A stretch of DNA of 64,000 bases from Maribacter arcticus (GTDB lineage Bacteria; Bacteroidota; Bacteroidia; Flavobacteriales; Flavobacteriaceae), in assembly GCF_900167935.1 (NCBI RefSeq), contig NZ_FUYL01000001.1, forward strand, positions 496,001 to 560,000. The letters are read 5' to 3'. The translations under genes were made by a program, and so were the position numbers. The notes below the pieces were generated by a model that saw only the letters and a program-made list of their open reading frames with translations, did not search any database and was not told where the DNA came from. Shown in pieces: positions 36,337-44,756 of this stretch (position 1 is the stretch's first letter; each line of letters opens with the position of its first letter).

Positions 36337-36855
36337 ATGGTTGTAAAGAATGTTAGAAAAGAAGATATAGATGAAATATTTCGATTATATAATATAGCAT
36401 CTAATTACCAAAAAAGTAAAAAAACCGTTGTCGTTTGGCCTGATTTCGATCGTGAAATGGTTTCTCAGGAAATAGCAGAGCATAGGCAGTTTAAGTTACT
36501 TATTGATGACGAGATTGCTTGTATTTGGGCTATCACTTTTTCTGATGCCCAAATTTGGGAAAAACGAAATGAGGATCCAGCTATTTATATTCATCGTATA
36601 GCTACGAATCCAAAGTTTCGCGGTCATAATTTTGTTGGTGCAATTGTAGATTGGGCTAAAGATTATGCCAACGTTCATACAAAACAATTTATTCGGTTAG
36701 ATACTATAGGCGAAAACACTCGCCTAATTAATCATTATTGTAATTGTGGCTTTGATTTTTTAGGCATGTTTGATCTGCCGAACGTTGATGAATTGCCACC
36801 GCATTATAAAGAAGGTCCTGTATGTTTATTCGAAATAGACCTAGCTAAAAAATGA
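36337..36855 (+). CDS. GNAT family N-acetyltransferase
   Basis: A 172-aa acetyl-CoA-dependent acyltransferase. Motif A is IHRIATNPKFRGHNFVGAIV (about residues 86-105), with R-x2-G-H-x-F replacing the usual Q/R-x2-G-x-G/A. A second strand-helix pair with FIRLDTIGENTRLINHY and CGFDFLG follows, as is normal for GNAT folds. The acceptor is unknown. It lies 15 bases after the radical SAM gene and its stop overlaps the next start (ATGA), so it is part of the same operon. Confidence 0.88.
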   Translation: MVVKNVRKEDIDEIFRLYNIASNYQKSKKTVVVWPDFDREMVSQEIAEHRQFKLLIDDEIACIWAITFSDAQIWEKRNEDPAIYIHRIATNPKFRGHNFVGAIVDWAKDYANVHTKQFIRLDTIGENTRLINHYCNCGFDFLGMFDLPNVDELPPHYKEGPVCLFEIDLAKK

Positions 36856-37334
36856 AAATGGCACCAAGAATAATAGAACTGAAATCTAGAAAAGTAATTG
36901 GCATATCTCAAGAGATGAGTCTTGTAGATAATCAGACATTTGAGCTTTGGAAAAGTTTTAGAGTTCGTAGTAGTGAAATAAAAAATAGAATATCTGAAAA
37001 TTTTATTTCTCTTCAATTATTCACTAATGGTTATTTTGATGTATTTAACCCTGCAAATCGTTTTGTAAAATGGGCATGTGTTGAGGTTGGGAGTATTGAA
37101 AACCTTCCACATGAAATGTCTTCTCTAACGATACCTGGTGGTTCATATGCAGTTTTTGAGCATAAGGGTTCTGTTTCGCCCCAAGATATTTTTCAATATA
37201 TTTATGGAGAATGGATTCCTAAATCCAAATATCAACTAGACGACCGTCCTCATTTCGAAGTTTTGGGAGCCAAGTATAAATTTAATAATCCCACCTCAGA
37301 AGAGGAAATTTGGATTCCGATTAAGACTAAATGA
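36852..37334 (+). CDS. GyrI-like / AraC effector-binding domain protein
   Basis: A stand-alone 160-aa small-molecule-binding domain (SOUL/GyrI-like fold) without a DNA-binding part. Features are the opening IELKSRKVIGISQEMSLVDN (about 6-25), the central LPHEMSSLTIPGGSYAVFEH (about 92-111) and the closing YGEWIPKSKYQLDDRPHFEV. Such proteins bind, sequester or hydrolyse hydrophobic ligands. It overlaps the genes on both sides by 4 bases (ATGA), so translational coupling is likely. Its place between an acetyltransferase and an MFS exporter suggests ligand binding in the same pathway; no ligand can be named. Confidence 0.8.
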   Translation: MKMAPRIIELKSRKVIGISQEMSLVDNQTFELWKSFRVRSSEIKNRISENFISLQLFTNGYFDVFNPANRFVKWACVEVGSIENLPHEMSSLTIPGGSYAVFEHKGSVSPQDIFQYIYGEWIPKSKYQLDDRPHFEVLGAKYKFNNPTSEEEIWIPIKTK

Positions 37335-38614
37335 AAGACCCTGAAAAAGCACCTTGGTATTATTTATTTCTATTGATTTTAGCTGGGGAGAGCGTTTTTA
37401 TATTACCCTTTGTTTTGCAACGTGTGTTTAGGCCCACAGTCTTAAAAGTTTTTGAATTAGATAATGTAGAACTTGGACTATGCTTCTCAGTATATGGTTT
37501 TGTGGCACTAATATCTTATTTGTTGGGAGGGCCTTTGGCAGATAAATATCAACCTAGAAAATTGATAGCTATTGCGCTTTGGATGACTGCTCTAGGTGGT
37601 TTGGTCTTTGCTACTTTTCCAGAGTATTCAACCCTTCAAATTTTATATGGTTTTTGGGGCTTTACAACGATTTTTCTTTTTTGGTCACCGATGATAAAAG
37701 CAACACGGGTTTGGGGCGGTAAAAAATCTCAAGGCAAAGCATTTGGATTTTTAGATGGTGGTAGAGGATTGGTAGGTGCTCTATTTGGTACTTTGGGTGT
37801 TGTTGTTTTTTCTCATTTTATGTCAGCAAATTTGGAGGTGGCAACCTTGCAAGAAAGTAGGTTTGCATTTCGATATGTAATTCTAACCTCTTCTGCCATT
37901 GTTGCTGTGGTAGGCTTGTTGGTTTGGATATTTATGAAACTACCCGAACATTTAGAAAAGGAAATTATAGTTGATAAAATTACCGTTTCGCAAATTAAAG
38001 AAGTAGTTCGCCTTCCTTCCGTAGTGTTATTAATGGTAATTATACTGTGTGCTTATGTTGGGTATAAGATTACAGACGTATTCTCGCTATATGCGCAAGA
38101 TGTTATGTTGTTCGATGAGGTAGGTTCTGCTCAGGTGGGTACTTTTTTGTTATTTGCACGTCCGGTTGTGGGAGTTTTTATTGGTGTTTTAGCTGACCGT
38201 TCTAGACCTAGCTTATGGCTATTTATCAGTTTTATAATTACTTTTTTCGGTGCTATTATTTTTGCGTCTGGCTTGGTATCCAATATTCCATATTTTGTAT
38301 TTCTGCTCTCGATATTGGTCGTTGCTATTGGAGTTTATGCTGCACGATCCTTATATTTTGCGGTTATGCAAAGTGGTAAAATTCCTCTAGTATTCACAGG
38401 CACTGCGGTAGGTTTGATTTCTTTAGTGGGATATACTCCTGATATTTTTGCCGGTCCTGCTATGGGATATTTACTTGATGCTTCACCAGGTTTGGAAGGA
38501 CATCAGCATGTATTTTGGATGTTGGCGGTATTTTCATTTATTGGTGGTATAGCTGCATTTAGATATTTTCAACTTTATGGTAAACCAATCAATGAAATTT
38601 CCAAAAAACCTTAA
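37331..38614 (+). CDS. Major facilitator superfamily transporter
   Basis: A 427-aa protein with about 12 membrane helices. The MFS loop 2-3 signature appears as GGPLADKYQPRKLIAIAL (about residues 62-79), and a related GVLADRSRPSLWLF occurs in the second half (about 285). The N-terminus (EKAPWYYLFLLILAGESVFI) and length resemble the nitrate/sugar-phosphate transporter branch, but substrate and direction cannot be read from the sequence. It is coupled to the GyrI-like gene by ATGA and overlaps the DUF4345 gene by 23 bases, so it belongs to the radical SAM operon. Confidence 0.9.
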   Translation: MKDPEKAPWYYLFLLILAGESVFILPFVLQRVFRPTVLKVFELDNVELGLCFSVYGFVALISYLLGGPLADKYQPRKLIAIALWMTALGGLVFATFPEYSTLQILYGFWGFTTIFLFWSPMIKATRVWGGKKSQGKAFGFLDGGRGLVGALFGTLGVVVFSHFMSANLEVATLQESRFAFRYVILTSSAIVAVVGLLVWIFMKLPEHLEKEIIVDKITVSQIKEVVRLPSVVLLMVIILCAYVGYKITDVFSLYAQDVMLFDEVGSAQVGTFLLFARPVVGVFIGVLADRSRPSLWLFISFIITFFGAIIFASGLVSNIPYFVFLLSILVVAIGVYAARSLYFAVMQSGKIPLVFTGTAVGLISLVGYTPDIFAGPAMGYLLDASPGLEGHQHVFWMLAVFSFIGGIAAFRYFQLYGKPINEISKKP

Positions 38615-38972
38615 CCTCCTGTTATCGGGTATCATCGTAATAATTGCCGGCTTGGTTTATGGTGGCCACCCAACGTACATTATGCCAGAGGTTCTTAATT
38701 TTAAAGTCGAGGCATTAGAGCTAAAAAATATGTTGCGTGCTGTAATGGGTATTTACCTTGGTATTGGAACGTATTGGTTATTGGGTGCTTTTAAGCCAAA
38801 ACTTTGGTCTGGTGCCACATTAAGTAATGTGCTATTTATGGGAGGTATTTCGTTGGGTAGAATTGTGAGCACTCTGTTTGATGGAGTCTCTACAATGTTT
38901 ACTCCTGCCTTAATTTTAGAGCTTTTGTTTTTCGTTTGGGGACTGTATAATTTGAATAAATACAGTGATTAA
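38592..38972 (+). CDS. DUF4345 family membrane protein
   Basis: A 126-aa protein with four membrane helices (LLLSGIIVIIAGLVYGG; MLRAVMGIYLGIGTYWLL; TLSNVLFMGGISLGRIV; LILELLFFVWGLYNL). I chose the ATG at 38592 over one 15 bases upstream because it gives the usual positive N-terminus followed by the first helix. Both choices overlap the MFS gene. GRIVSTLFDG is typical of DUF4345, whose role is unknown. It is the last gene of the radical SAM operon and converges on lptB with 27 bases between stops and no visible terminator. Confidence 0.82.
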   Translation: MKFPKNLNLLLSGIIVIIAGLVYGGHPTYIMPEVLNFKVEALELKNMLRAVMGIYLGIGTYWLLGAFKPKLWSGATLSNVLFMGGISLGRIVSTLFDGVSTMFTPALILELLFFVWGLYNLNKYSD

Positions 38973-38999
38973 AATGAATGGTAACGCAAATTACAAGTG

Positions 39000-39740
39000 T
39001 TAAAAATCTAATTTCTTTTTACGTAGCTCAAAATTTTGCCCTAAGTATACTTTACGTACCATTTCATCTGCAGCCAATTCTTCGGGTTCTCCAGACTTTA
39101 AGATGCCACCTTCGAACATTAAATAAGAACGTTCTGTAATAGCAAGCGTTTCCTGCACGTTGTGGTCGGTAATAAGAATACCAATGTTTTTATCTTTTAA
39201 TTGAGCTACAATGCGTTGTATGTCTTCTACGGCTACCGGGTCGACACCAGCAAAAGGTTCATCAAGTAGAATAAATTTAGGGTCTGTTGCCAAAGCTCTT
39301 GCTATTTCAGTTCTTCTTCGTTCACCACCCGAAAGTAAATCGCCTCGGCTTTTACGAATATGACCTAAACCAAATTCTTCAATGAGCGACTCCATTTTCA
39401 TGTGTTGCTCTTTCTTGCTTAGTTTAGTAAGTTGAAGTACGCTTAGAATATTTTTTTCAATGCTAAGCTTTCTAAAGACCGAAGCTTCTTGCGCCAAATA
39501 ACCAATACCGTTCTGGGCACGTTTATACATGGGGAATTTAGTGATTTCCATATCATCTAACCAAATACTGCCTCCATTAGGTTTGATAAGACCTACAATC
39601 ATATAGAAGGAAGTTGTCTTACCGGCACCATTAGGCCCTAAGAGTCCTACGATTTCCCCTTGATTAACTTCCAAGGAAATTCCCTTAACCACCCTACGAC
39701 CTCTGTAGGACTTCATAATATTGTCGGCACGTAACTTCAT
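39000..39740 (-). CDS. lptB: LPS export ABC transporter ATP-binding protein LptB
   Basis: ATPase that powers extraction of lipopolysaccharide from the inner membrane (LptB2FG). The 246-aa length matches. Walker [18 protein letters not shown] (about residues 33-49), Q-loop [13 protein letters not shown] (LptB-specific, about 84-96), signature [16 protein letters not shown] (about 137) and Walker [16 protein letters not shown] (about 156) are present, with switch His in TDHNVQET. LptF/LptG are not in this window. It is the last gene of the kdsD-tatC-AhpD-like run, 51 bases after the AhpD-like gene. KdsD (Kdo pathway) shares its LPS theme. Confidence 0.95.
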   Translation of the reverse strand: MKLRADNIMKSYRGRRVVKGISLEVNQGEIVGLLGPNGAGKTTSFYMIVGLIKPNGGSIWLDDMEITKFPMYKRAQNGIGYLAQEASVFRKLSIEKNILSVLQLTKLSKKEQHMKMESLIEEFGLGHIRKSRGDLLSGGERRRTEIARALATDPKFILLDEPFAGVDPVAVEDIQRIVAQLKDKNIGILITDHNVQETLAITERSYLMFEGGILKSGEPEELAADEMVRKVYLGQNFELRKKKLDF

Positions 39741-39791
39741 GTTTTCAAATCTATTGGTTATTGGTCTGTTAGAAAAGTAATTAGGGTTTAT

Positions 39792-40142
39792 TTAACCTTG
39801 ATGGTTTTCTAATTCTTCCCAATACTCATAGGCTCTTCTTAAATGGGGTATAACTATGGTGCCGCCTACCAAGGTAGCAATTCCCAAGGTTTCCATTATT
39901 TCTTCCTTTGTAACACCTTCTTTATGCGAACTTTCTAAATGATATTTTACACAATCGTCGCAACGAAGAACAGTAGAGGCTACAAGCCCTAATAATTCTT
40001 TGGTTTTGACGTCTAATGCTCCTGCAGCAAAGGCATTGGTGTCTAAATTAAAAATTCGTTTAACAATTTTATTGTTATCTGCCAACAGCTTCTCGTTCAT
40101 TTTAGAACGATAGGCATTAAATTCATCAATTTGATTTGACAT
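39792..40142 (-). CDS. Carboxymuconolactone decarboxylase family protein (AhpD-like)
   Basis: A small alpha-helical protein of 116 aa. The active-site motif is CDDCVKYHLESS (about residues 59-70), a CxxC with His four residues on, the AhpD peroxidase-reductase pattern. It is followed by GVTKEEIMETLGIATLVGG. It is thus more likely a thiol-redox protein than a true decarboxylase. Its start overlaps the end of tatC by 17 bases, so it is translated in the same operon. Confidence 0.9.
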   Translation of the reverse strand: MSNQIDEFNAYRSKMNEKLLADNNKIVKRIFNLDTNAFAAGALDVKTKELLGLVASTVLRCDDCVKYHLESSHKEGVTKEEIMETLGIATLVGGTIVIPHLRRAYEYWEELENHQG

Positions 40143-40986
40143 TTTTATTTGATTTTTTTTCTTTCTCTGCTTTTTTTCTTTCTTTTCTAAGCACCATTCC
40201 AGAAATATAGATACTTACCTGATACAATACTAAAACAGGGATTGCTACAATTATTTGACTTGCAACATCTGGAGGTGTAATAACTGCTGATAAAATAAGT
40301 ACGATTACCAAAGCAATTTTTCGATACTTCTTCATTATCTCTGGGGTTACAAGACCCACTTTTGTTAAGAAGAAAATTATAATCGGTAGTTCGAAAAGTA
40401 TACCACACGCAATTACAGAAGCTCTTACGGTTGATATATAAGAAGCTAAATCGAACTCGTTAGTCACTTCTGAACTTACTTGATAGGTTCCTAAAAAGTT
40501 TATAGATAGCGGCGCTACTACATAATAACCGAATAGGACACCCATGAAAAATAATAAAGAAGCAATCAATATAAAGCCTCTTGAGCTTTTACGTTCTTTT
40601 TCATAAAGGCCAGGGCTGATGAATTTCCACATTTCATATAAAACATAAGGAAATCCGACGATAAAACCTGCCCAAATAGATGTCCAAATGTGGGCAGAAA
40701 ACTGTCCGGACATTAACCTGCTTTGAATGGTGAATGGTAATTTTTCTGCACAGAACGCTGAATCGAAACCAAAATAAGTAGCAATATCGCAAAAGAGTTT
40801 ATACGTTGGAAAATCCATTTTCTTAGGCCCGAAAATAACCGTATCGAAAATGAAATCTTTCATTAAAAAGGCTGCAGAGCCTATGATAACGATTGCCACA
40901 GTAGACCGAATTAAATGCCATCTTAATTCTTCTAAATGGTCGAGAAATGACATCTCGTTGTGAGGTTTAGTAGCTTTGGAACTCAT
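40126..40986 (-). CDS. tatC: Twin-arginine translocase subunit TatC
   Basis: Receptor of the Tat pathway for folded proteins, 286 aa with six membrane helices. The conserved N-terminal stretch MSFLDHLEELRWHLIRS (about residues 12-28) carries the Glu and Arg that contact twin-arginine signals. The FISPGLYEKERK loop (about 138-149) is also conserved. The C-terminal tail is lysine-rich. It overlaps kdsD by 1 base and the AhpD-like gene by 17. Clients visible in this window are the Gfo/Idh proteins at 2019-3347 and 20073-21467. TatA is not here. Confidence 0.96.
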   Translation of the reverse strand: MSSKATKPHNEMSFLDHLEELRWHLIRSTVAIVIIGSAAFLMKDFIFDTVIFGPKKMDFPTYKLFCDIATYFGFDSAFCAEKLPFTIQSRLMSGQFSAHIWTSIWAGFIVGFPYVLYEMWKFISPGLYEKERKSSRGFILIASLLFFMGVLFGYYVVAPLSINFLGTYQVSSEVTNEFDLASYISTVRASVIACGILFELPIIIFFLTKVGLVTPEIMKKYRKIALVIVLILSAVITPPDVASQIIVAIPVLVLYQVSIYISGMVLRKERKKAEKEKKSNKNVKSN

Positions 40987-41963
40987 TATAAAATACCTTC
41001 GTTAATTAAATTATGTAAATGAATAACACCAACATAGGTGCCATTATCCATGGCAAGTAATTGTGAAATTCCTTTTTTCTGCATGTGCTCCAATGCTTTA
41101 ATAGCTAAGGTGTTTGCAGGTATGGTTTTTGGGTTACTTGTCATGATATCTTCGGCTGTCAAGTCTTTAATATTATCATACTTATTAAGCATTCGTCTAA
41201 TATCACCATCGGTTACGATACCAACAACTTTTTTACCATCTAATACAGCGGTAACCCCAAGCATTTTTTCAGAAATCTCTACGATAACTTTTTTAACCTC
41301 GGAATCTTTCTGAACACTTGGCACTTGATTTTTACTTACCAAGTCTGCAACTCTTAGATAAAGTCGTTTGCCCAATGATCCACCTGGGTGGTATTTCGCG
41401 AAATCTGTACTGCTAAATCCTTTTATCTCTAAAAGAACTATAGCTAAGGCGTCGCCCATTACTAATTGGGCAGTGGTACTCGTAGTAGGAGCCAATCCGT
41501 TAGGGCAAGCTTCTTTTTTTACAAATGTATTCAGAATAAAATCTGCTTGTTTTGCTAGAAAAGATTCAGTGTTGCCAGTCATGGCAATCAATTTATTCGT
41601 ACCTCTTTTTAAAAGTGGAACTAACATTTTAATTTCAGGAGTATTGCCACTATTAGAAATACAAATAACTACATCATTGTCTTGAACTGTACCTAAGTCA
41701 CCATGAATAGCGTCTCCGGCATGCATAAAAATTGCAGGAGTACCAGTGGAATTTAAAGTGGCTACTATTTTTGTGGCAATTATGGCGCTTTTTCCAATAC
41801 CGGAAATAATTACGCGGCCTTTTGATTCAATTATGCAATTTACAACTTTCGCAAAATCGTCTGTTAGAAGTGTTGAGAGATGTTCTATGGCATCACGCTC
41901 AGTTTCAATGGTTTTTTTTGCCAAGTCAATAATGGTGTCCGTAGCTATCAATCTATTATTCAA
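40986..41963 (-). CDS. kdsD: Arabinose-5-phosphate isomerase KdsD (KpsF/GutQ family)
   Basis: Converts ribulose-5-phosphate to arabinose-5-phosphate, the first step to Kdo of LPS. The SIS isomerase domain (about residues 30-190: VIISGIGKSAIIATKIVATL, HGDLGTVQDNDVVICISNSG) is followed by two CBS domains (about 200-325). The start is uncertain. A frame is open back to an ATG at 42071 (361 aa), but a TAAGTTTG promoter-like box lies inside that extension (42018-42025) and homologs begin near IIDLAKKTI. I therefore prefer a TTG near 41963 (325 aa); TTG at 41951 is also possible. It heads the kdsD-tatC-AhpD-lptB run. Confidence 0.88.
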   Translation of the reverse strand: MNNRLIATDTIIDLAKKTIETERDAIEHLSTLLTDDFAKVVNCIIESKGRVIISGIGKSAIIATKIVATLNSTGTPAIFMHAGDAIHGDLGTVQDNDVVICISNSGNTPEIKMLVPLLKRGTNKLIAMTGNTESFLAKQADFILNTFVKKEACPNGLAPTTSTTAQLVMGDALAIVLLEIKGFSSTDFAKYHPGGSLGKRLYLRVADLVSKNQVPSVQKDSEVKKVIVEISEKMLGVTAVLDGKKVVGIVTDGDIRRMLNKYDNIKDLTAEDIMTSNPKTIPANTLAIKALEHMQKKGISQLLAMDNGTYVGVIHLHNLINEGIL

Positions 41964-42017
41964 ATTATGGATTGTATTCCTAAAAGAATGTGTTATCTTT
42001 AAGAATACAAAATTAAA

Positions 42018-42025
42018 CAAACTTA
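42018..42025 (-). promoter_or_regulatory. -7 promoter box before kdsD
   Basis: TAAGTTTG on the minus strand matches TAnnTTTG, predicting a transcript start near 42011. It lies inside the longest open frame of kdsD, which argues for the shorter protein. Confidence 0.4.
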
Positions 42026-42135
42026 ATTTTATATGCTGATTATCGTATGATAATTTAGAATAGCCAAACAAGGTAAATAATATTTTTGTTCACTTATGAG
42101 TTTTAGTATACGTAGTGCCCCCTTAAATGTAAAAT

Positions 42136-44346
42136 GTGACAGATAGTAAAGATTTTGAGAATATAGATTTACATTCCTCATTAAAAAAATATTTTGGTTT
42201 TTCTCAGTTCAAGGGACTTCAAGAAGAAGTAATCAAAAATGTTTTACGACGGAATAATACGTTTGTGATTATGCCCACAGGTGGGGGTAAATCACTTTGC
42301 TACCAATTGCCGGCCCTTATGCAAGAAGGTACCGCGATTGTAGTTTCTCCTTTAATTGCTTTAATGAAGAATCAGGTTGATGCCATTCGTGGTGTTTCCT
42401 CTGAAATAGGAATTGCCCATGTTTTAAATTCCTCATTGAATAAAGGTGAGATAAAACAAGTTAAACAAGATATAACCGATGGTATTACTAAGTTGTTATA
42501 TGTTGCCCCAGAGTCATTAACGAAAGAAGAAAATGTCGAGTTTTTAAGGTCAGTGACGGTTTCTTTTGTTGCAGTCGATGAAGCACATTGTATTTCTGAA
42601 TGGGGACATGATTTTAGACCTGAGTATCGTAACCTTAAATCGATTGTAGAACGCTTAGGCGATAATATTCCAATAATTGGTTTAACGGCAACAGCGACAC
42701 CTAAGGTTCAAGAGGATATTATTAAAAATTTAGGCATAGGTGGTGCGAAGTTATTTAAAGCATCTTTTAATCGCCCTAATCTTTTCTATGAAGTACGCAC
42801 TAAAACCGAAAATGTAGAAGCTGATATTATAAGATTTGTAAAACAAAATTCTGGAAAATCTGGAATTATTTATTGCCTAAGCCGTAAAAAAGTTGAAGAG
42901 TTAGCTCAAGTATTGCAAGTGAATGGTGTAAGTGCTGTACCATATCATGCAGGTTTTGATGCAAAGACAAGGTCTAAATATCAAGACATGTTCTTGATGG
43001 AAGATGTGGATGTCGTTGTAGCAACAATTGCTTTTGGTATGGGAATAGACAAGCCCGATGTTCGTTTTGTTATTCATAATGATATTCCAAAAAGTATTGA
43101 AAGTTACTATCAAGAAACAGGTAGAGCTGGTCGTGATGGGGGTGAAGGTCACTGTTTGGCCTATTACTCTTATAAGGATATTGAGAAATTAGAAAAGTTC
43201 ATGTCGGGTAAACCAGTAGCTGAACAAGAAATTGGAAATGCACTGCTTCAAGAAGTTGTCGCTTATGCTGAAACGTCTATGTCTAGACGTAAATTTATGC
43301 TACACTATTTCGGTGAGGAGTTTGATGAAATCAATGGTGATGGTGCTGAGATGGATGATAATACTAGAAATCCAAAGGAGAAAGAAGAAGCAAAGAATAA
43401 TGTTGTAAAGCTACTTAAGGTAGTACAGGGTACAAGCGAAAAATTTAAGTCTAAAGAGATTGTAAATGCATTACGTGGTAAATTGAATGCCATTATATCT
43501 TCTCATAAAACCAACGAAAAAGATTTTTTTGCAATTGGCTCTGATAAAGATAAAAGTTATTGGATGGCATTAGTGCGCCAAACTCTAGTAGCAGGTCTTC
43601 TAAGAAAAGAAATAGAGCAGTATGGTGTCTTGCATTTGACCGAAAATGGAAAGAAATTTTTGAAAACTCCGGTTTCATTTATGATGACCAAAGATCATGT
43701 TTATAATGCTGAAAATGATAATGCTATTGTAGGAGCTGCGAAATCTGGTGGTATTGCAGATGAGCGACTTTTAAAACAATTAAAAGATTTAAGAAAGGCA
43801 CAAGCTAAAAAATTAGGAGTGCCTCCATTTGTTGTGTTTCAAGATCCTTCATTAGAAGATATGGCATTGAAATACCCTATTACTCATGATGAATTGTTGA
43901 ATGTTCATGGGGTAGGTGAAGGGAAAGCAAAAAAATACGGTAAGCCTTTCATTACTTTTATTAATGATTATGTAACCGAAAATGATATTATTAGGCCAGA
44001 TGATTTGGTTGTTAAAAGTACTGGTGCTAATTCTGCTTTGAAACTTTATGTGATTCAGAACGTGGATAGAAAATTACCTTTGTCGGATATAGCTTCCTCG
44101 AAAGGCTTGGGAATTCCGGATCTTATTAAAGAAATGGAGCAAATCGTTTATAGTGGTACTAAATTAAACTTGAATTATTGGATTGATGAAATCTTAGATG
44201 AGGATCAACAAGAAGAAATTCATGAGTACTTTTTAGAAGCTGATACCGATGATTTGGAGGAAGCTATGAGTGAATTTGACGGTGAATACGAAGAAGAGGA
44301 ACTTCGCCTATACCGATTGAAATTCATCAGCGAGGTTGCTAACTAG
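42136..44346 (+). CDS. recQ: ATP-dependent DNA helicase RecQ, zinc site lost
   Basis: 3'-5' DNA helicase for recombination repair, 736 aa. Start codon GTG at 42136 (an ATG overlapping it meets TGA at once). Motifs: motif 0 FGFSQFKGLQEEVI, Walker A TGGGKSLCYQLP (about residues 49-60), DEAH in VDEAHCISEWGHDF (about 149) and QETGRAGRDG (about 327). The RecQ zinc module after the helicase core normally has four Cys. Here SRRKFMLHYFGEEFDEINGD and AEMDDN carry none, so the zinc is gone. A winged helix and an HRDC domain (about 545-615) follow, then an acidic C-terminus. As I recall, zinc-less RecQ is usual in flavobacteria. Confidence 0.93.
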   Translation: MTDSKDFENIDLHSSLKKYFGFSQFKGLQEEVIKNVLRRNNTFVIMPTGGGKSLCYQLPALMQEGTAIVVSPLIALMKNQVDAIRGVSSEIGIAHVLNSSLNKGEIKQVKQDITDGITKLLYVAPESLTKEENVEFLRSVTVSFVAVDEAHCISEWGHDFRPEYRNLKSIVERLGDNIPIIGLTATATPKVQEDIIKNLGIGGAKLFKASFNRPNLFYEVRTKTENVEADIIRFVKQNSGKSGIIYCLSRKKVEELAQVLQVNGVSAVPYHAGFDAKTRSKYQDMFLMEDVDVVVATIAFGMGIDKPDVRFVIHNDIPKSIESYYQETGRAGRDGGEGHCLAYYSYKDIEKLEKFMSGKPVAEQEIGNALLQEVVAYAETSMSRRKFMLHYFGEEFDEINGDGAEMDDNTRNPKEKEEAKNNVVKLLKVVQGTSEKFKSKEIVNALRGKLNAIISSHKTNEKDFFAIGSDKDKSYWMALVRQTLVAGLLRKEIEQYGVLHLTENGKKFLKTPVSFMMTKDHVYNAENDNAIVGAAKSGGIADERLLKQLKDLRKAQAKKLGVPPFVVFQDPSLEDMALKYPITHDELLNVHGVGEGKAKKYGKPFITFINDYVTENDIIRPDDLVVKSTGANSALKLYVIQNVDRKLPLSDIASSKGLGIPDLIKEMEQIVYSGTKLNLNYWIDEILDEDQQEEIHEYFLEADTDDLEEAMSEFDGEYEEEELRLYRLKFISEVAN

Positions 44347-44426
44347 AAAGTGAATTTGTGATTTAATAATCAATATATAGTAAAAAGTATAGTCTCTATA
44401 GTTCAACGACCTTTAGAACATATTAT

Positions 44427-44470
44427 TAAGAGGTGATGTGACCCAATAAAACGGAGAATATCACCTCTTA
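44427..44470 (+). terminator. 11-bp-arm hairpin after recQ
   Basis: TAAGAGGTGAT (44427-44437) pairs with ATCACCTCTTA (44460-44470) around a 22-nt loop. It lies 80 bases past the recQ stop. No T-run follows, so termination is uncertain. Confidence 0.45.
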
Positions 44471-44657
44471 TTAATTAATGCCTCTTATCATATAAATTTT
44501 CATGAAGATATTTACTGGTTTTAAGACTTATTAATTGCTATTGTAATTCTTAGATGAATTTTACTACAAAGTTTTTTATCCGAAGTATCTAGTAAGCTTT
44601 CATTTTTATCTCCTAGTTTATAGCGAATAACTTTTATAATTGTTGATTTTTAGCATT

Positions 44658-44703
44658 TTAAATTTTGTTTAACATAATTTAAAATAAATTAAACAAAATT
44701 TAA
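44658..44703 (+). promoter_or_regulatory. Large palindrome upstream of the fasciclin gene
   Basis: TTAAATTTTGTTTAA (44658-44672) and its exact complement TTAAACAAAATTTAA (44689-44703), 16 bases apart, 54 bases before the fasciclin ATG. The size and placement suit an operator for a dimeric or tetrameric regulator. The half-site AAATTTTGTTTAAC resembles AAATTTGTTTAAT in the promoter of the CarH-like regulator (minus strand, about 62089-62076). A link to that regulator is a guess; AT-rich DNA makes chance similarity easy. Confidence 0.55.
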
Positions 44704-44756
44704 GATTCTTTTGAAATGTAACCAACTACATTTACAGAAATCTAAAAAAAAGAACT

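Larger units (their letters stand above)
44347..44756 (+). other. 410-bp AT-rich intergenic region between recQ and the fasciclin gene
   Basis: No convincing gene. It holds a hairpin past recQ (44427-44470) and a 15-bp-arm palindrome (44658-44703) near the fasciclin start. The stretch between them (44471-44657) has no feature I can name. Confidence 0.5.

Noticed and set aside
41964..42071. 36-residue N-terminal extension of KdsD
   Set aside because: Contains a TAnnTTTG promoter box and has no counterpart in the family; kept only as an alternative start.
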